64,000 nt of DNA from the NCBI GenBank assembly GCA_944325195.1, contig CALUZB010000003.1:60445-124444 (forward strand), given 5' to 3'. Both the position numbers and the translations under genes were made by a program. Below are positions 35,025-43,655 of the stretch, piece by piece. How positions within the stretch are numbered: position 1 is the first letter of the stretch; each line of letters begins with the position of its first letter. The DNA comes from an uncultured Desulfovibrionaceae bacterium (GTDB taxonomy: Bacteria > Desulfobacterota > Desulfovibrionia > Desulfovibrionales > Desulfovibrionaceae). The notes below the pieces were generated by a model, which made no database searches, was not told the origin of the DNA, and saw only the letters and a list, made by a program, of their open reading frames with translations.

Positions 35025-35075
35025 TCAGAGGGATTCCTGCAGCGCATATGGCAAAAAAGTGTACTTTTTCGCCAT
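35025..35075 (-). CDS. Possible 16-residue leader peptide
   Basis: ATG at 35075 has GAGGAG at 35085-35090 with 9-nt spacing. The frame MAKKYTFLPYALQESL ends in TGA at 35025, 72 nt before the glycosyltransferase operon. The first codons are part of the palindromic repeat at 35045-35078. It could be a leader controlling the operon, or a by-product of the repeat. Confidence 0.25.
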   Translation of the reverse strand: MAKKYTFLPYALQESL

Positions 35076-35078
35076 ATG
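35045..35078. repeat. 34-bp near-perfect palindrome, copy A
   Basis: CATATGGC and GCCATATG flank an A/T-rich core with central GTGTAC. The 26 bases 35048-35073 recur exactly on the opposite strand at 35165-35190. It lies 93 nt upstream of the first glycosyltransferase gene and could be an operator. Confidence 0.7.
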
Positions 35079-35164
35079 TCCATACTCCTCTTTTGGGGGA
35101 ATAGTAGCAGATAAATTTTCGATTTCAAGCAAAAAAAACGTAATAATTTTTTTTTGCAATAGCA

Positions 35165-35190
35165 GGCGAAAAAGTACACTTTTTTGCCAT
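35165..35190. repeat. Inverted copy B of the palindromic repeat
   Basis: Exact reverse complement of 35048-35073. It overlaps a TATAAT on the minus strand (35189-35194), a candidate -10 element. No good -35 box is visible at the usual distance, so the promoter is tentative. Confidence 0.7.
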
Positions 35191-35367
35191 TATAGCTCAA
35201 ATTTTAGGCATTATGTGGATAAAACCAAATATAGTATAGATTTAATGATGGTTGAAAGCCAGGCTGTTAAATTGAAGCAACACGCGGCTGAAGGAGGGCT
35301 TTATATTGAAGTGGCGGTTGTGATTATTTGTCGCTAGAGTCGTTTCCCTTTGAAGAGGAATACGAAA

Positions 35368-35396
35368 GGCCGGGAGCCTCAAGTCAGTTCCCGGCC
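35368..35396 (-). terminator. Probable terminator after the porin gene
   Basis: GGCCGGGA and TCCCGGCC form an 8-bp GC stem, with TTTCGTATT following on the minus strand. It starts 22 nt past the porin stop codon. Confidence 0.7.
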
Positions 35397-35417
35397 GCCA
35401 GTGCATCGTTGTTTCCG

Positions 35418-36914
35418 CTAGAATGAATATTGGAACCCCACAAACCCTTTCCAGGCATTCTTTTCAAAGCTGGAAGACGCTTCTGCAACGTCCAGGCGGA
35501 TATATGCCAGGTCAACCAGCAGGTCCAGGTTGTCGTAAATGTTGATTACATTATCCAGGTTTACCTCAAAAGCCCAGTCGGAAGTATCAAGCACTTCATA
35601 TTCGCGGAAAGCGTCCAGGCCCCCGGCTTCTCTGCTGGCTTTGTTGTAGGCTTCAGCATCGCTGGTGCCGCGGTAGTAGGCAAGCCGTAGATAGGAGGTC
35701 AGGTTGTCGATGAGTCGGATGTCTTCAAGGGCGACGCCAATACCCCAGGTACCGGCCGGGCTTGCGCCGATAATAGCCTCACCGCCATCTGTCAGATTAA
35801 CTCCGGCAAAACCGTAGGAAGTCATGCCCCAGTAGGGGGCTAAGGAAGGAATAAGGCCGTCAAAGCCTTTACCGCCGTCCAAATCAGCGCCGGAACCATA
35901 CCAGCCGAACAAGGCCGGGGTGAAATAGTCAAGCTTATAGCCCAACTTGGCGGTAACTATCCAGCCATCACGATCGGTCTGATTGCCGAAGCCGGGATTG
36001 CTGGTAAAACGGCTTGGAGCGCGGTCGTCGGCGGAGTAACTGCCGTAGGTGAAGTCCACTGCAGCTACAAAGGGATCAAGGTATGACAGGTCGAATGCAA
36101 AACCGGCCCACCAAGCGTGACCGTCGCCGCCCAGAGAGCCGTTGGCACTCAGCCAGCTTTCGGCGTTGCCCACATAACCGGTGGTTATCCAGTCATTCCC
36201 CCAGGAATCAGGTCCCAGATTATCGCCTACAGTAGCGAACATGCCGTAAGGAGTAAAGCTGAAAACGTCTTTGACTTCAATGGGCAGGCCCAGGAAAAAG
36301 ACGTCGATTTCATCGTTATCGCCGGAACGGGGCCAGTCGGTTGAGGGAGTAGCGCCTATTCCGCCGTCCCAGGGGCGGAACCAGCCCAGGTTGGCCCCGA
36401 TATTTTCATTGAAGTTGTAAGAAAGCAGAATACCGGCCATATCATCGTCAACAATGGCGCCGCCGTCTTTGTAGTCGGCGCGCATTACCGCGCGGGGATT
36501 GGCAAAGGGTTGAATGCCCATTCTCACTTGCAGATCAGTGTTGGGAACCAGCCAGTCAATATACAGATGCTTTACTTCTACAGACACACCATCGGCACCC
36601 ATGGCGCCGCCTGCGCCGCGTCCTACGCCGGGAGCGCCCCAGGTTGCGCCGCCTCCTGCACCCCAATCGACTTCTCCAATTTCAAAGGCGGCCACCCCTT
36701 TCAGTGATTCAGAAACGATAATATCGATATAAGTGCGGAGCATCTGGCGTGCGTAAAAGTGTTCTTCGTTATCATGTTTAGTGAAATTTATACCATCATA
36801 AAGACCAAAACCAAAGTTGAATGTGCCCTTGGCTTTAATATCAGCAGCGGAGGCCATGACTGCAGAACCTGCTAAAATGGCGCTGGCCGCTATTAAAGAA
36901 AGCAATTTCCTCAT
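35418..36914 (-). CDS. Outer-membrane trimeric porin, Desulfovibrio type
   Basis: 498 residues with a signal peptide (MRKLLSLIAASAILAGSAV, cut after MASA). The rest alternates short hydrophobic strands with Gly/Asp/Trp-rich loops, as in beta-barrel porins, and ends in Phe (FVGFQYSF), the barrel-assembly signal. Marks of the group are FYARQMLRTYIDIIVSESLK near the N-terminus and KHLYIDWLVPNTDLQVRMGIQPFA. Long Gly-rich loop near residues 85-105. A strong AAGGAAGG site precedes the ATG and a terminator follows, so it is a single-gene unit, likely highly expressed. Allows diffusion of small solutes. Confidence 0.88.
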   Translation of the reverse strand: MRKLLSLIAASAILAGSAVMASAADIKAKGTFNFGFGLYDGINFTKHDNEEHFYARQMLRTYIDIIVSESLKGVAAFEIGEVDWGAGGGATWGAPGVGRGAGGAMGADGVSVEVKHLYIDWLVPNTDLQVRMGIQPFANPRAVMRADYKDGGAIVDDDMAGILLSYNFNENIGANLGWFRPWDGGIGATPSTDWPRSGDNDEIDVFFLGLPIEVKDVFSFTPYGMFATVGDNLGPDSWGNDWITTGYVGNAESWLSANGSLGGDGHAWWAGFAFDLSYLDPFVAAVDFTYGSYSADDRAPSRFTSNPGFGNQTDRDGWIVTAKLGYKLDYFTPALFGWYGSGADLDGGKGFDGLIPSLAPYWGMTSYGFAGVNLTDGGEAIIGASPAGTWGIGVALEDIRLIDNLTSYLRLAYYRGTSDAEAYNKASREAGGLDAFREYEVLDTSDWAFEVNLDNVINIYDNLDLLVDLAYIRLDVAEASSSFEKNAWKGFVGFQYSF

Positions 36915-37238
36915 GCTATACCTTCCTTATGTTATTAGTTCCCTAAAGCTTGCCGATGCACCGGCGATTTTAAAAATGCTCAGCAACTGTGCAAACTGTC
37001 ACTCGCGGTAATGGCCGCACGCATTCCTGTGTTTGTTTAAAGCTGTAAATGAGTGCAGTTTCCAGACTCTAAATGTAATCCAATCTATAATCAGTTTGGA
37101 CAATACGGCAGACTGAATTCGCTACTTTTACGGGAGATTTGTCAAAAGCCACGTCCTCAAAGTTTAAGCCGATGCGCCATACATTCCCCCAGCCGCGGCA
37201 TTACCTGAAGTGCGTTGATTATTGTTAAGCAGAATGGT
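36915..37238. other. Intergenic, promoter region of the porin gene
   Basis: About 320 nt with no gene. It carries the ribosome binding site of the porin and presumably its promoter, but no clear -35/-10 pair stands out. Confidence 0.4.
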
Positions 37239-37275
37239 GCAGAACCGGCCCCTCTGTGCCGGAAGCCGGTTCTGC
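37239..37275. terminator. Hairpin after the amidinotransferase gene
   Basis: GCAGAACCGGC and GCCGGTTCTGC pair perfectly over 11 bp with a 15-nt loop, 16 nt past the stop codon. No T run follows on the minus strand, so the terminator role is tentative. Confidence 0.55.
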
Positions 37276-37290
37276 TGTTTGTGCCTTGCA

Positions 37291-38469
37291 CTAGTTCTGA
37301 TTGGGGAAATAGTCCTCAAACTGACTTTCCCGATAGATGTCAAGCGTAGTGCAGTGCAAAGAGCCCCCATAAGGCACAACATGTTCATAGGGCACAGGCA
37401 CAACCTCAATGCCCAGTTTATCCAGTTGTTCAATATACGCAGTTTCGTGAGCTTCCACACAAATGGTATTGGGGCCAAGTGCGAAAGTATTCATGGAAAT
37501 CCAGGATTTGCCGTAGAACCCGCCCACAGTGCCGCCGGTAATCAGCGAACAATCGGCATTATAATCATGGGAAGGGTAAGCGGCTTCAATCACTTCCCAA
37601 TCGTTTTTCTTGAAGTATTCCACTACTTCCCGGTTGTAAATCGGTGCTGCCGGATTGGTGATCAGCAGGCCGGGGCGGACCATGGTAAATTCACAGTCAA
37701 TGTGCCAGGGTTTCCAGACTTTAAGCTTGCGATAGTCGAAAATAACCGGGTGAAGGCGAATACCGCGGGAAGCAAAGTGGCGGCGCAGCCAGTCCTGACC
37801 GGCCCGGTTGCACACGGCAGAACACTTCCAGAAAATATCTTTGCCGGCGCGGGCGCCGTCTGCTCCATCCCAGAGCGGTTCTTCTTCAGTAAGCTGATAA
37901 TCCCAATTGGTGATCATGTTCTCTTTGGTGGCATCATCCCAAACATAGTTGACGTTATAGTCAAAGTTCTTTTTATAGCTCTTCTCCGTCAGGCGGGGCT
38001 TTGGCGCTGCATTCCAGAGGAAATCGGGATCTTCCTTGAAGTAGCGCTGGAACAGGGGACGCAGATTGAGGTATTCATACCAACGGGAACGGTGACAACC
38101 GGCGCTTTCAATAATCTCGTTCCCCACAACAATAAACATGTCGCGGGGGCAGGAAATGCCGCGCATATTCAGTTGAGTCCAGTCAGGAGTTGAGACCGGA
38201 ATAGGCTTAAGCATCACGTCATGCAGTTCTACCCGGTCAACCTTAATCCCCCGTTTCTCCAGAATTTTTACGAAATTTTCCTGTTGTTCTTCAGCGCGGG
38301 CGGTCTGCTCTTCCGGGAACATACCCCAAGTGCCCAGAGGGAAGCCTGCTTTTACCGCCGGATATTCCCAGTTCGGCTCCGGAGCCGGAATTTGCGTGCC
38401 GCGTACCCGCCCAACAATAGTGTGCTTTAATGGAGCCCATTCATCCCAAGAGTTGACAATTTTCGCCAT
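37291..38469 (-). CDS. Amidinotransferase, glycine amidinotransferase-like
   Basis: Transfers the amidino group of arginine to an amine acceptor. Start at 38469 has AAGGAGGA 6 nt upstream; 392 residues. The catalytic triad of the AGAT family is visible: Asp in DGADGARAGKDIF, His in HIDCEF and Cys in YGGSLHCTT near the C-terminus. The N-terminal NSWDEWAPLKHTIVGRV and CPRDMFIVVGNEIIE resemble vertebrate AGAT and bacterial cyclitol amidinotransferases. The acceptor is unknown: glycine would give guanidinoacetate. Single-gene unit. No cyclitol or toxin cluster is nearby. Confidence 0.85.
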   Translation of the reverse strand: MAKIVNSWDEWAPLKHTIVGRVRGTQIPAPEPNWEYPAVKAGFPLGTWGMFPEEQTARAEEQQENFVKILEKRGIKVDRVELHDVMLKPIPVSTPDWTQLNMRGISCPRDMFIVVGNEIIESAGCHRSRWYEYLNLRPLFQRYFKEDPDFLWNAAPKPRLTEKSYKKNFDYNVNYVWDDATKENMITNWDYQLTEEEPLWDGADGARAGKDIFWKCSAVCNRAGQDWLRRHFASRGIRLHPVIFDYRKLKVWKPWHIDCEFTMVRPGLLITNPAAPIYNREVVEYFKKNDWEVIEAAYPSHDYNADCSLITGGTVGGFYGKSWISMNTFALGPNTICVEAHETAYIEQLDKLGIEVVPVPYEHVVPYGGSLHCTTLDIYRESQFEDYFPNQN

Positions 38470-38813
38470 AATTTTCCTCCTTACTTCCTTAAATTGCCAT
38501 AGCCCGGGCAGAGTTTCCCTTTTACCCGCGCTGCTGCACGGCCAGTCATTAAACACAATTGTAAACTACCGGAGATGATGTCTGGCGGGGAGTGGCTTAC
38601 AGTAGTAAACAAGTGTAGAATACGCGCTATACATTCGAAAGCGCATGGGAAATTGTAGGCGAAGTTAGAATATGCAGTGCCTTCGACTTCAGAGCAGATG
38701 CGCTGCACTGTTTCAGGTTGCGCAAGAGCCGGGTTTGCTTCGGGTGCAATCGGGAACATTCCGCGCGTGAATTGCGCGTCAGCCGGGCGGCTGTATTGTT
38801 GGAAAATAAGCGG
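38470..38813. other. Intergenic, divergent region
   Basis: Contains the ribosome binding site of the amidinotransferase at its left end. No other gene is seen. The likely promoter of the plus-strand neighbour is listed separately. Confidence 0.4.
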
Positions 38814-38842
38814 GTGACAATTTAAAGAAATAGATATAGGAT
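38814..38842 (+). promoter_or_regulatory. Probable sigma-70 promoter
   Basis: GTGACA, 17 nt, TAGGAT. Start expected near 38850, about 35 nt before the ATG of the secreted protein gene, with GGAG at the usual distance. Confidence 0.45.
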
Positions 38843-38883
38843 ATCATATTACACGGAAACACCAATTAATCGGAGTAATTCAC

Positions 38884-39699
38884 ATGTTCAGAGATTATTA
38901 TATGACGCTTGCCCAAAAAATAATTGTCTGGGGCGGGGCGGTTTTTATCTGCTGTTTCGGTTGCCCGGCCCAGGTCAAAGCCGGCGAGCCGTTGCTGGCG
39001 GCTGTGCAAATGGGCGATTTCAGGGTGAAGCTGTTGGAAGCAGCGCAAAACCGGCAAGGTTTACAGGTCTTTTATCGGGATAAAGCTATTGGAGAAGAGC
39101 AGGATAACTTCTACCGGGAAGTGAGCATGGAAATTTCCAGCGATGATCTTTCGGAACAAGGCCTGATGCTTACTGAAATCAGTTTGTACACCGGCGGGGC
39201 GAATTGCTGTCAGGGCTATTATCTTCTGGTTGGCGGGCAAGACAACGCAAGCTGCGCCGGGTATATTGAGCCTTACGACGGCGGCTTGATTCGCAATGAA
39301 GACCCCAAAGGCTATGTGGTTCTGGACCCCGCGTTTAAAGGCTATTCCCGTGAGGGTACGGACCTGTTTTTATCCAGAGCCGAGTCGGATAGGCTGAGCC
39401 GTCTTCTGCTTTTTGAAAACAGCCAATGGCATGTGGACTCTGCCGGTCAGTTTCCGGACTTTTACCAGGCCAGGCTGGACGAAACCTCGGCTGATGTTAA
39501 GCTGAACCCGGTTTTCCGGGCGATTGCCTTGGCATACTACAGCCTGATGAAAGGGAACAGTACTGATAACGCCAAACAGGTCTTGAAGAATAATTTGCCG
39601 ACAGTTTTTCAGGCGGAAGAATTAGTCAATGAGATATTTAAGGATATTCAGCGGGCTGCAGGAGAGTTTGATCCGATAGAAAATCTGAGCTTAAACTAG
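38884..39699 (+). CDS. Conserved-looking exported protein of unknown function
   Basis: 271 residues. A signal segment (about residues 10-32, KIIVWGGAVFICCFGCPAQ) suggests export; the CCFGC stretch is unusual in such a segment and a lipoprotein signal is possible but has no clean lipobox. Midway is TGGANCCQGYYLLVGGQ with a Cys pair, a pattern I have seen in uncharacterised secreted proteins but cannot assign. An internal ATG at 38902 may be the start. Single gene with its own likely promoter and no obvious partner. Confidence 0.6.
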   Translation: MFRDYYMTLAQKIIVWGGAVFICCFGCPAQVKAGEPLLAAVQMGDFRVKLLEAAQNRQGLQVFYRDKAIGEEQDNFYREVSMEISSDDLSEQGLMLTEISLYTGGANCCQGYYLLVGGQDNASCAGYIEPYDGGLIRNEDPKGYVVLDPAFKGYSREGTDLFLSRAESDRLSRLLLFENSQWHVDSAGQFPDFYQARLDETSADVKLNPVFRAIALAYYSLMKGNSTDNAKQVLKNNLPTVFQAEELVNEIFKDIQRAAGEFDPIENLSLN

Positions 39700-40025
39700 A
39701 GGCGACTGCTTGCGACGAATTAAAAGAGATAGCTCGCCAGTAATATGGGAACAGATCGACAGAGGACAGGGCTAACCTGGAACCGGACCGTCATATACGG
39801 GCGCGAGTGGGACGGGTAATCAAAATTCAGCTTGGCTATAGCGCCGTAACTTTTGCAGCGTTATTGTATGCGCGGCTTGGTTTGTTCCGGTTTCTGCCGG
39901 TGGGATGGCTGTTCCTTTTTAGGTAAGGGCTATAGCGCTGTTTAAAATATGCGTGGAATGTGATTAAAATTTTCAATTTAAACTTGCATTCCTGCAAAGC
40001 TTGGCTTATAAGTCTTTGTTGTTAA
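39700..40025. other. Intergenic, 326 nt before tRNA-Pro
   Basis: No gene and no clear terminator are seen. The tRNA promoter should be in the last 60 nt, which is AT-rich, but I cannot define it. Confidence 0.4.
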
Positions 40026-40103
40026 CGGGATGTGGCTCAGTTTGGCTAGAGCGCAGCGTTCGGGACGCTGAGGCCGGAGGTTCGAATCCTCTCATCCCGA
40101 CCA
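40026..40103 (+). tRNA. tRNA-Pro (anticodon CGG)
   Basis: Acceptor stem CGGGATG pairs with CATCCCG; anticodon loop TTCGGGA gives CGG; T loop TTCGAAT; CCA is encoded. C1:G72, as in proline tRNAs. A terminator follows 12 nt later. Confidence 0.95.
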
Positions 40104-40114
40104 GAAATTTCACA

Positions 40115-40143
40115 GGGCCGTGCCAATTGGTGCGGCTCTTTTT
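40115..40143 (+). terminator. Terminator after tRNA-Pro
   Basis: GGGCCGTGCC with GGTGCGGCTC form a stem with three G-U pairs around AATT, followed by TTTTTT. Confidence 0.8.
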
Positions 40144-40322
40144 CGTATTTGCCTTAGCATTATTTCTGCAACAACCTATCCCAACGGTCTGGCTACAATT
40201 AGCAGCCCGCATCAGTCCTATATCCGGCGCGTATTCGTCCTATTCATTCCAGAAGGTGTGCCGTTCTCATCTTGCTTGAGGGCCTATATCAGCGCAGGGG
40301 ACTTTCGTGTAGGCGCGTGGCC

Positions 40323-41090
40323 TTAGATATCCAATTCCAGTCCGATCGGGCAGTGGTCAGAGCCTGTTACCGCCGGTTCTATCCATGCGTTTCTGATTTT
40401 ATTCTGAAGTTCGGAAGATACAAAGAAGTAGTCGATTCTCCAACCGACGTTCCTCTCGCGGGCGCGCATCCGAAATGACCACCATGAGTACTGATCCGGT
40501 ATGTCGCCGTGCACCAGCCGAAAGGTGTCTATATAGCCGTGCGCCACAAATTTATCCAGCCATTCCCGTTCAATGGGAAGAAATCCGGAAGTTTCCTCAT
40601 TTTCCTTAGGCCGGGCCAGGTCTATAGGTTTATGGGCTGTGTTGAAATCGCCGCAGACCACAATTGGTTTTTGCTTCCGACATGTTTCCGAAAATTCCAA
40701 AAAAGCGTCATAATAGCCTAATTTATAGTTTAAACGCTGTTCACCCATTTGTCCGTTGGGGAAATAGACGTTGAAAAAATGAAATTCCGGAAATTCCAGG
40801 TGGAGAAGCCGCCCCTCTCCCTGCCATTCAGGTGAGGGCAGTTCTTCGGTTACGTTTAAGGGCGGCCTTTTAGTAAACGCGGCTACCCCGGAATAGCCTT
40901 TTTTTACTGTGGAGCCCAGCCAGTAGCTGTTGTACCCTGCAGGGCTGCGATGCTCTTCCGGAATTTGTTCCGGGGAGGCTTTTGTTTCCTGCAGGGCGAT
41001 AATGTCTGCATCAACTACAGTGAACCAATTCCAGTCAGGTTTCTTGCACACAGCTCGAAAACCATTCACGTTCCATGAATACAACTTCAT
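40323..41090 (-). CDS. xth: Exodeoxyribonuclease III (AP endonuclease)
   Basis: Base-excision repair enzyme that cuts at abasic sites. From ATG 41090 (GGGGGTGG upstream), 255 residues. Active-site blocks in order: SWNVNGFRA, ALQETKAS with the metal Glu, GYSGVAAF, VCGDFNTAH (Asp/Asn pair), WRIDYFFVS and GSDHCPIGL with the catalytic His. Lies downstream of the fliOPQ genes and may be read from their transcript, although it is unrelated. Confidence 0.95.
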   Translation of the reverse strand: MKLYSWNVNGFRAVCKKPDWNWFTVVDADIIALQETKASPEQIPEEHRSPAGYNSYWLGSTVKKGYSGVAAFTKRPPLNVTEELPSPEWQGEGRLLHLEFPEFHFFNVYFPNGQMGEQRLNYKLGYYDAFLEFSETCRKQKPIVVCGDFNTAHKPIDLARPKENEETSGFLPIEREWLDKFVAHGYIDTFRLVHGDIPDQYSWWSFRMRARERNVGWRIDYFFVSSELQNKIRNAWIEPAVTGSDHCPIGLELDI

Positions 41091-41142
41091 TTCCACCCCC
41101 AATGCTGATGCGAAAGGTAAACGGATGCCTGTACACGCCGGA

Positions 41143-41412
41143 TCATCGAATGTAATTGGGGAAGTTCAGAAAGATTTCCCGGGTATAGCTGACAAGCTTA
41201 TCCATTATCCAGGGAAAAGCCAGTAGCAGGGTAATGAAGATCGAGACTATCTTTGGAATGAACGACAGGGTTATTTCCTGAATTTGAGTTGCTGCCTGAA
41301 TGATGCTTACGGTCACCCCAACCGCCAGCCCCACCCCAAGCATGGGCAAAGCAATGAACAGCGCTGTTTCAATAGCCTCTCTGGCAAAACCAACTACAAA
41401 TTCCGGGGTCAT
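41143..41412 (-). CDS. fliQ: Flagellar export apparatus protein FliQ
   Basis: Part of the FliPQR export gate core in the inner membrane. From ATG 41412 (AGGAG upstream), 89 residues with two helices; the family motif ISIIQAATQIQEITLSFIPKI is present as VSIIQAATQIQE. A 39-nt longer frame is less likely. The next gene is xth, so fliR is not adjacent here. Confidence 0.93.
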   Translation of the reverse strand: MTPEFVVGFAREAIETALFIALPMLGVGLAVGVTVSIIQAATQIQEITLSFIPKIVSIFITLLLAFPWIMDKLVSYTREIFLNFPNYIR

Positions 41413-41459
41413 ATTTTCTCCTGAAGGCTGCTGATAAAAGCGCAGCAGCAATTAGAGGG

Positions 41460-42281
41460 TTAGGCAAAGCTGTTCACCAACGAGCCTACCAGCAGATTCC
41501 AACCGTCCACCATTACAAACAGCAAAAGTTTAAACGGCATCGACACCATTGTGGGCGGCAACATCATCATCCCCATGGCCAAGAGGATGCTGGAAATGAC
41601 CATATCCAGCACAAGGAACGGTATATAAAGCATGAACCCGATGATGAATCCGGTTTTCAGCTCACTGATTACAAAGGCGGCGGACAACATCAGGGTAGGA
41701 ACATCATCTTTGGTGCGCGGCTGCTCCATTTTAGCAATGGAATAGAAAATTGACAGATCCTTTTCTCTGGTATGTTTAAACATAAATTCGCGCAACGGGT
41801 TCTGGGCGCGTTGTAAAGCGTCGCTGAAACTGATCTGTTCCTGCATGTACGGCTGCAGGGCCTGTTCGTTAATTTCCTTGCCCACCGGCATCATGATCAC
41901 AATTGTCATAAAAATAGCGAGACTGGCTAAAATCTGAGTTGGTGGAAGTTGCTGAACACCTATGGCCTGGCGAATAAAGTGGAATACAATGATTATCCGG
42001 GTAAAGCTGGTCACTGTAAGCATAATGGCCGGGGCCAGGGAAAGCACAGTGAGCAGAAAGAGGATCTCCAGGCCAAGCGCAACTTTGGCCGGCTCTTCCT
42101 GCCCGCCCGACAAGGTCAGAGCGATTTGAGGAATTTGAAAATCTGAAGCTTGGGCAAAGGCCGTGGCCGGCAGAAGAAAAGCCGCAAACAATCCGGAAAG
42201 CATCAGGATGAGTTTAATTCCATTGCCCGCATTCTTGGCGGGAAGAGGTGATTGATTACTTATCTGCATGTTGATTGTCAT
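41460..42281 (-). CDS. fliP: Flagellar export apparatus protein FliP
   Basis: Core of the type III export gate. 273 residues with a signal-like N-terminus and four helices. Marks: LTSFTRIIIVFHFIRQAIGVQQLPPTQIL, FMTIVIMMPV, and the C-terminal SSILLAMGMMMLPPTMVSMPFKLLLFVMVDGWNLL. It overlaps the 3' end of fliO by 26 nt, which supports translational coupling. Confidence 0.95.
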   Translation of the reverse strand: MTINMQISNQSPLPAKNAGNGIKLILMLSGLFAAFLLPATAFAQASDFQIPQIALTLSGGQEEPAKVALGLEILFLLTVLSLAPAIMLTVTSFTRIIIVFHFIRQAIGVQQLPPTQILASLAIFMTIVIMMPVGKEINEQALQPYMQEQISFSDALQRAQNPLREFMFKHTREKDLSIFYSIAKMEQPRTKDDVPTLMLSAAFVISELKTGFIIGFMLYIPFLVLDMVISSILLAMGMMMLPPTMVSMPFKLLLFVMVDGWNLLVGSLVNSFA

Positions 42282-42891
42282 CTTTTTGGCTGACTTTTTT
42301 CATAAGGGCTGCAAAAGCGCTGTTCTTGGACGGAATGGGAGCCTGAACTTCATCTGTGCCGTTAAGCTCCTTGATTAGGTTTATTTGTTGATCCGTCACC
42401 CCCAATAAGTAGCGGGAATTCAAGAAGCACACCAAAACCAAGGCTCGTCGTCCACCCAAAGGAAGCGACGCTTCAATTTTGAAGGCAGTTGGGGCAAACA
42501 GCGAAGCGCCGGGAGCGGCGTTACGCTTTTTTAAATACCAGACCGCAAACCAGAGTATGCCCAGGAGCAGGAACATGAAGCCGACAACAAAGAAATAGTT
42601 GCCCCACGAAAATTCGGCATCGGCGTTGGTATTAGCCTGTTCAGAAAAATAACTGTCTTGCAGCCCGATATTTTCAGCGACAGTAGCGTTAGAGTGCATC
42701 ACACCGGACACAACCTGCTCTGTAAACTCCGCTTTCTGTTCCGGCCCGATTACCGGAGCAATAATTTCACTGCCGTAGCCGGGCGTTCCTGTGGCGTTGG
42801 GCTGGGCCAGAGCAGGCCGGGTAAGCATCAGACACGCCATAAACACTGCCGATAGGGCCGCTGTAAGAATGTGCTGTTGAGGTAGGGTCAT
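42256..42891 (-). CDS. fliO: Flagellar protein FliO-like
   Basis: Accessory factor for assembly of the FliP ring. 211 residues: N-terminal signal-like helix (TAALSAVFMACLMLTRPALA), a periplasmic stretch, one membrane helix near 96-115 (YFFVVGFMFLLLGILWFAVWYL) and a cytoplasmic beta-rich domain (FKIEASLPLGGRRALVLVCFLNSRYLLGVTDQQI) that resembles the C-terminal SpoA-like part of FliO. Position directly before fliP confirms it. Confidence 0.88.
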   Translation of the reverse strand: MTLPQQHILTAALSAVFMACLMLTRPALAQPNATGTPGYGSEIIAPVIGPEQKAEFTEQVVSGVMHSNATVAENIGLQDSYFSEQANTNADAEFSWGNYFFVVGFMFLLLGILWFAVWYLKKRNAAPGASLFAPTAFKIEASLPLGGRRALVLVCFLNSRYLLGVTDQQINLIKELNGTDEVQAPIPSKNSAFAALMKKVSQKDDNQHADK

Positions 42892-43028
42892 AGAAGCCTG
42901 CTATTATGCCAAATTTTCGTCTGAAGTTTAACATGAAATGCAAACATAATGCCATAGGCTGGTTTAGAATAAAACCCTTTTGTTTAATCCGCCGGTTAAG
43001 TATACTGTCAGGTCAGGCAGGAGGGATA

Positions 43029-43655
43029 ATGGAGCTGTTTAAGCCAAACATTAAAATTATTCTGGCGTCGGGGTCCCCCAGGCGCAGGGATTTTTTAACA
43101 GATCTGGGTCTGCTTTTCGACATTCTGCCCGCGGAAAGTCCGGAACCGCGGTTTCTTAACCTTGAGCCGCCAGGGGCTTTTGCCTCGCGTGTTGCATTGT
43201 TTAAAGCCCGTGAGGTTTATGCGCGCCTGCATGGTACTCTGAAAGAATCATTTGTGGTAATAGGAGCGGATACTGTTGTGGCATTGGGTGAGAAAGTTAT
43301 GGGTAAGCCCGTTTGCGAAACGGAAGCTCTGGATATGCTGAAACAGTTATCCGGACAGGTCCATTCCGTATATACAGGTTGCTGTTGCCTGTTCTCCCGG
43401 TCTGAAGACGATCCGGGCAGTGAGGAAGTCTTTTTTGAGGAAAGCAGGGTGTGGATGCACAAATTCCCCGATGCAGCGCTCTCCGCTTATATTCGTAGCG
43501 GCGAACCCATGGATAAGGCCGGAGCCTATGCAATTCAGGGTAAAGGCGCTTTCCTGATCCAAAGGGTGGAAGGGTCATGGACAAATATAGTCGGCTTGCC
43601 GCTGGGAAGCCTGATCCGGGTGATGCTGGAAAATAATGTGATAAGCCCTGTGTAA
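43029..43655 (+). CDS. Maf-like nucleoside triphosphate pyrophosphatase
   Basis: Hydrolyses non-canonical or dTTP/UTP-type nucleotides; proposed to limit septum formation. From ATG 43029 (GGAGGG upstream), 208 residues. ILASGSPRRRDFLTDLGL is the P-loop-like start, VIGADTVVALGEKVMGKP holds the catalytic Asp, and AYAIQGKGAFLIQRVEGSWTNIVGLPL the C-terminal block. The longer frame from 42906 lacks family match. Divergent from fliO. Confidence 0.92.
   Translation: MELFKPNIKIILASGSPRRRDFLTDLGLLFDILPAESPEPRFLNLEPPGAFASRVALFKAREVYARLHGTLKESFVVIGADTVVALGEKVMGKPVCETEALDMLKQLSGQVHSVYTGCCCLFSRSEDDPGSEEVFFEESRVWMHKFPDAALSAYIRSGEPMDKAGAYAIQGKGAFLIQRVEGSWTNIVGLPLGSLIRVMLENNVISPV

Noticed and set aside
35048..35190. 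Miniature inverted-repeat transposable element
   Set aside because: The 26-bp ends fit, but no target-site duplication is visible and each end is itself palindromic; kept only as an alternative in the findings.
34889..35200. 103-codon minus-strand ORF across the palindromes
   Set aside because: It reads through both repeats with Lys/Phe/Cys-rich sequence in different frames, overlaps the first glycosyltransferase gene, and its ribosome binding site better fits the short leader frame at 35075.
40026..40103. Integration site for a mobile element at tRNA-Pro
   Set aside because: No integrase gene or repeated tRNA end is visible within the window.
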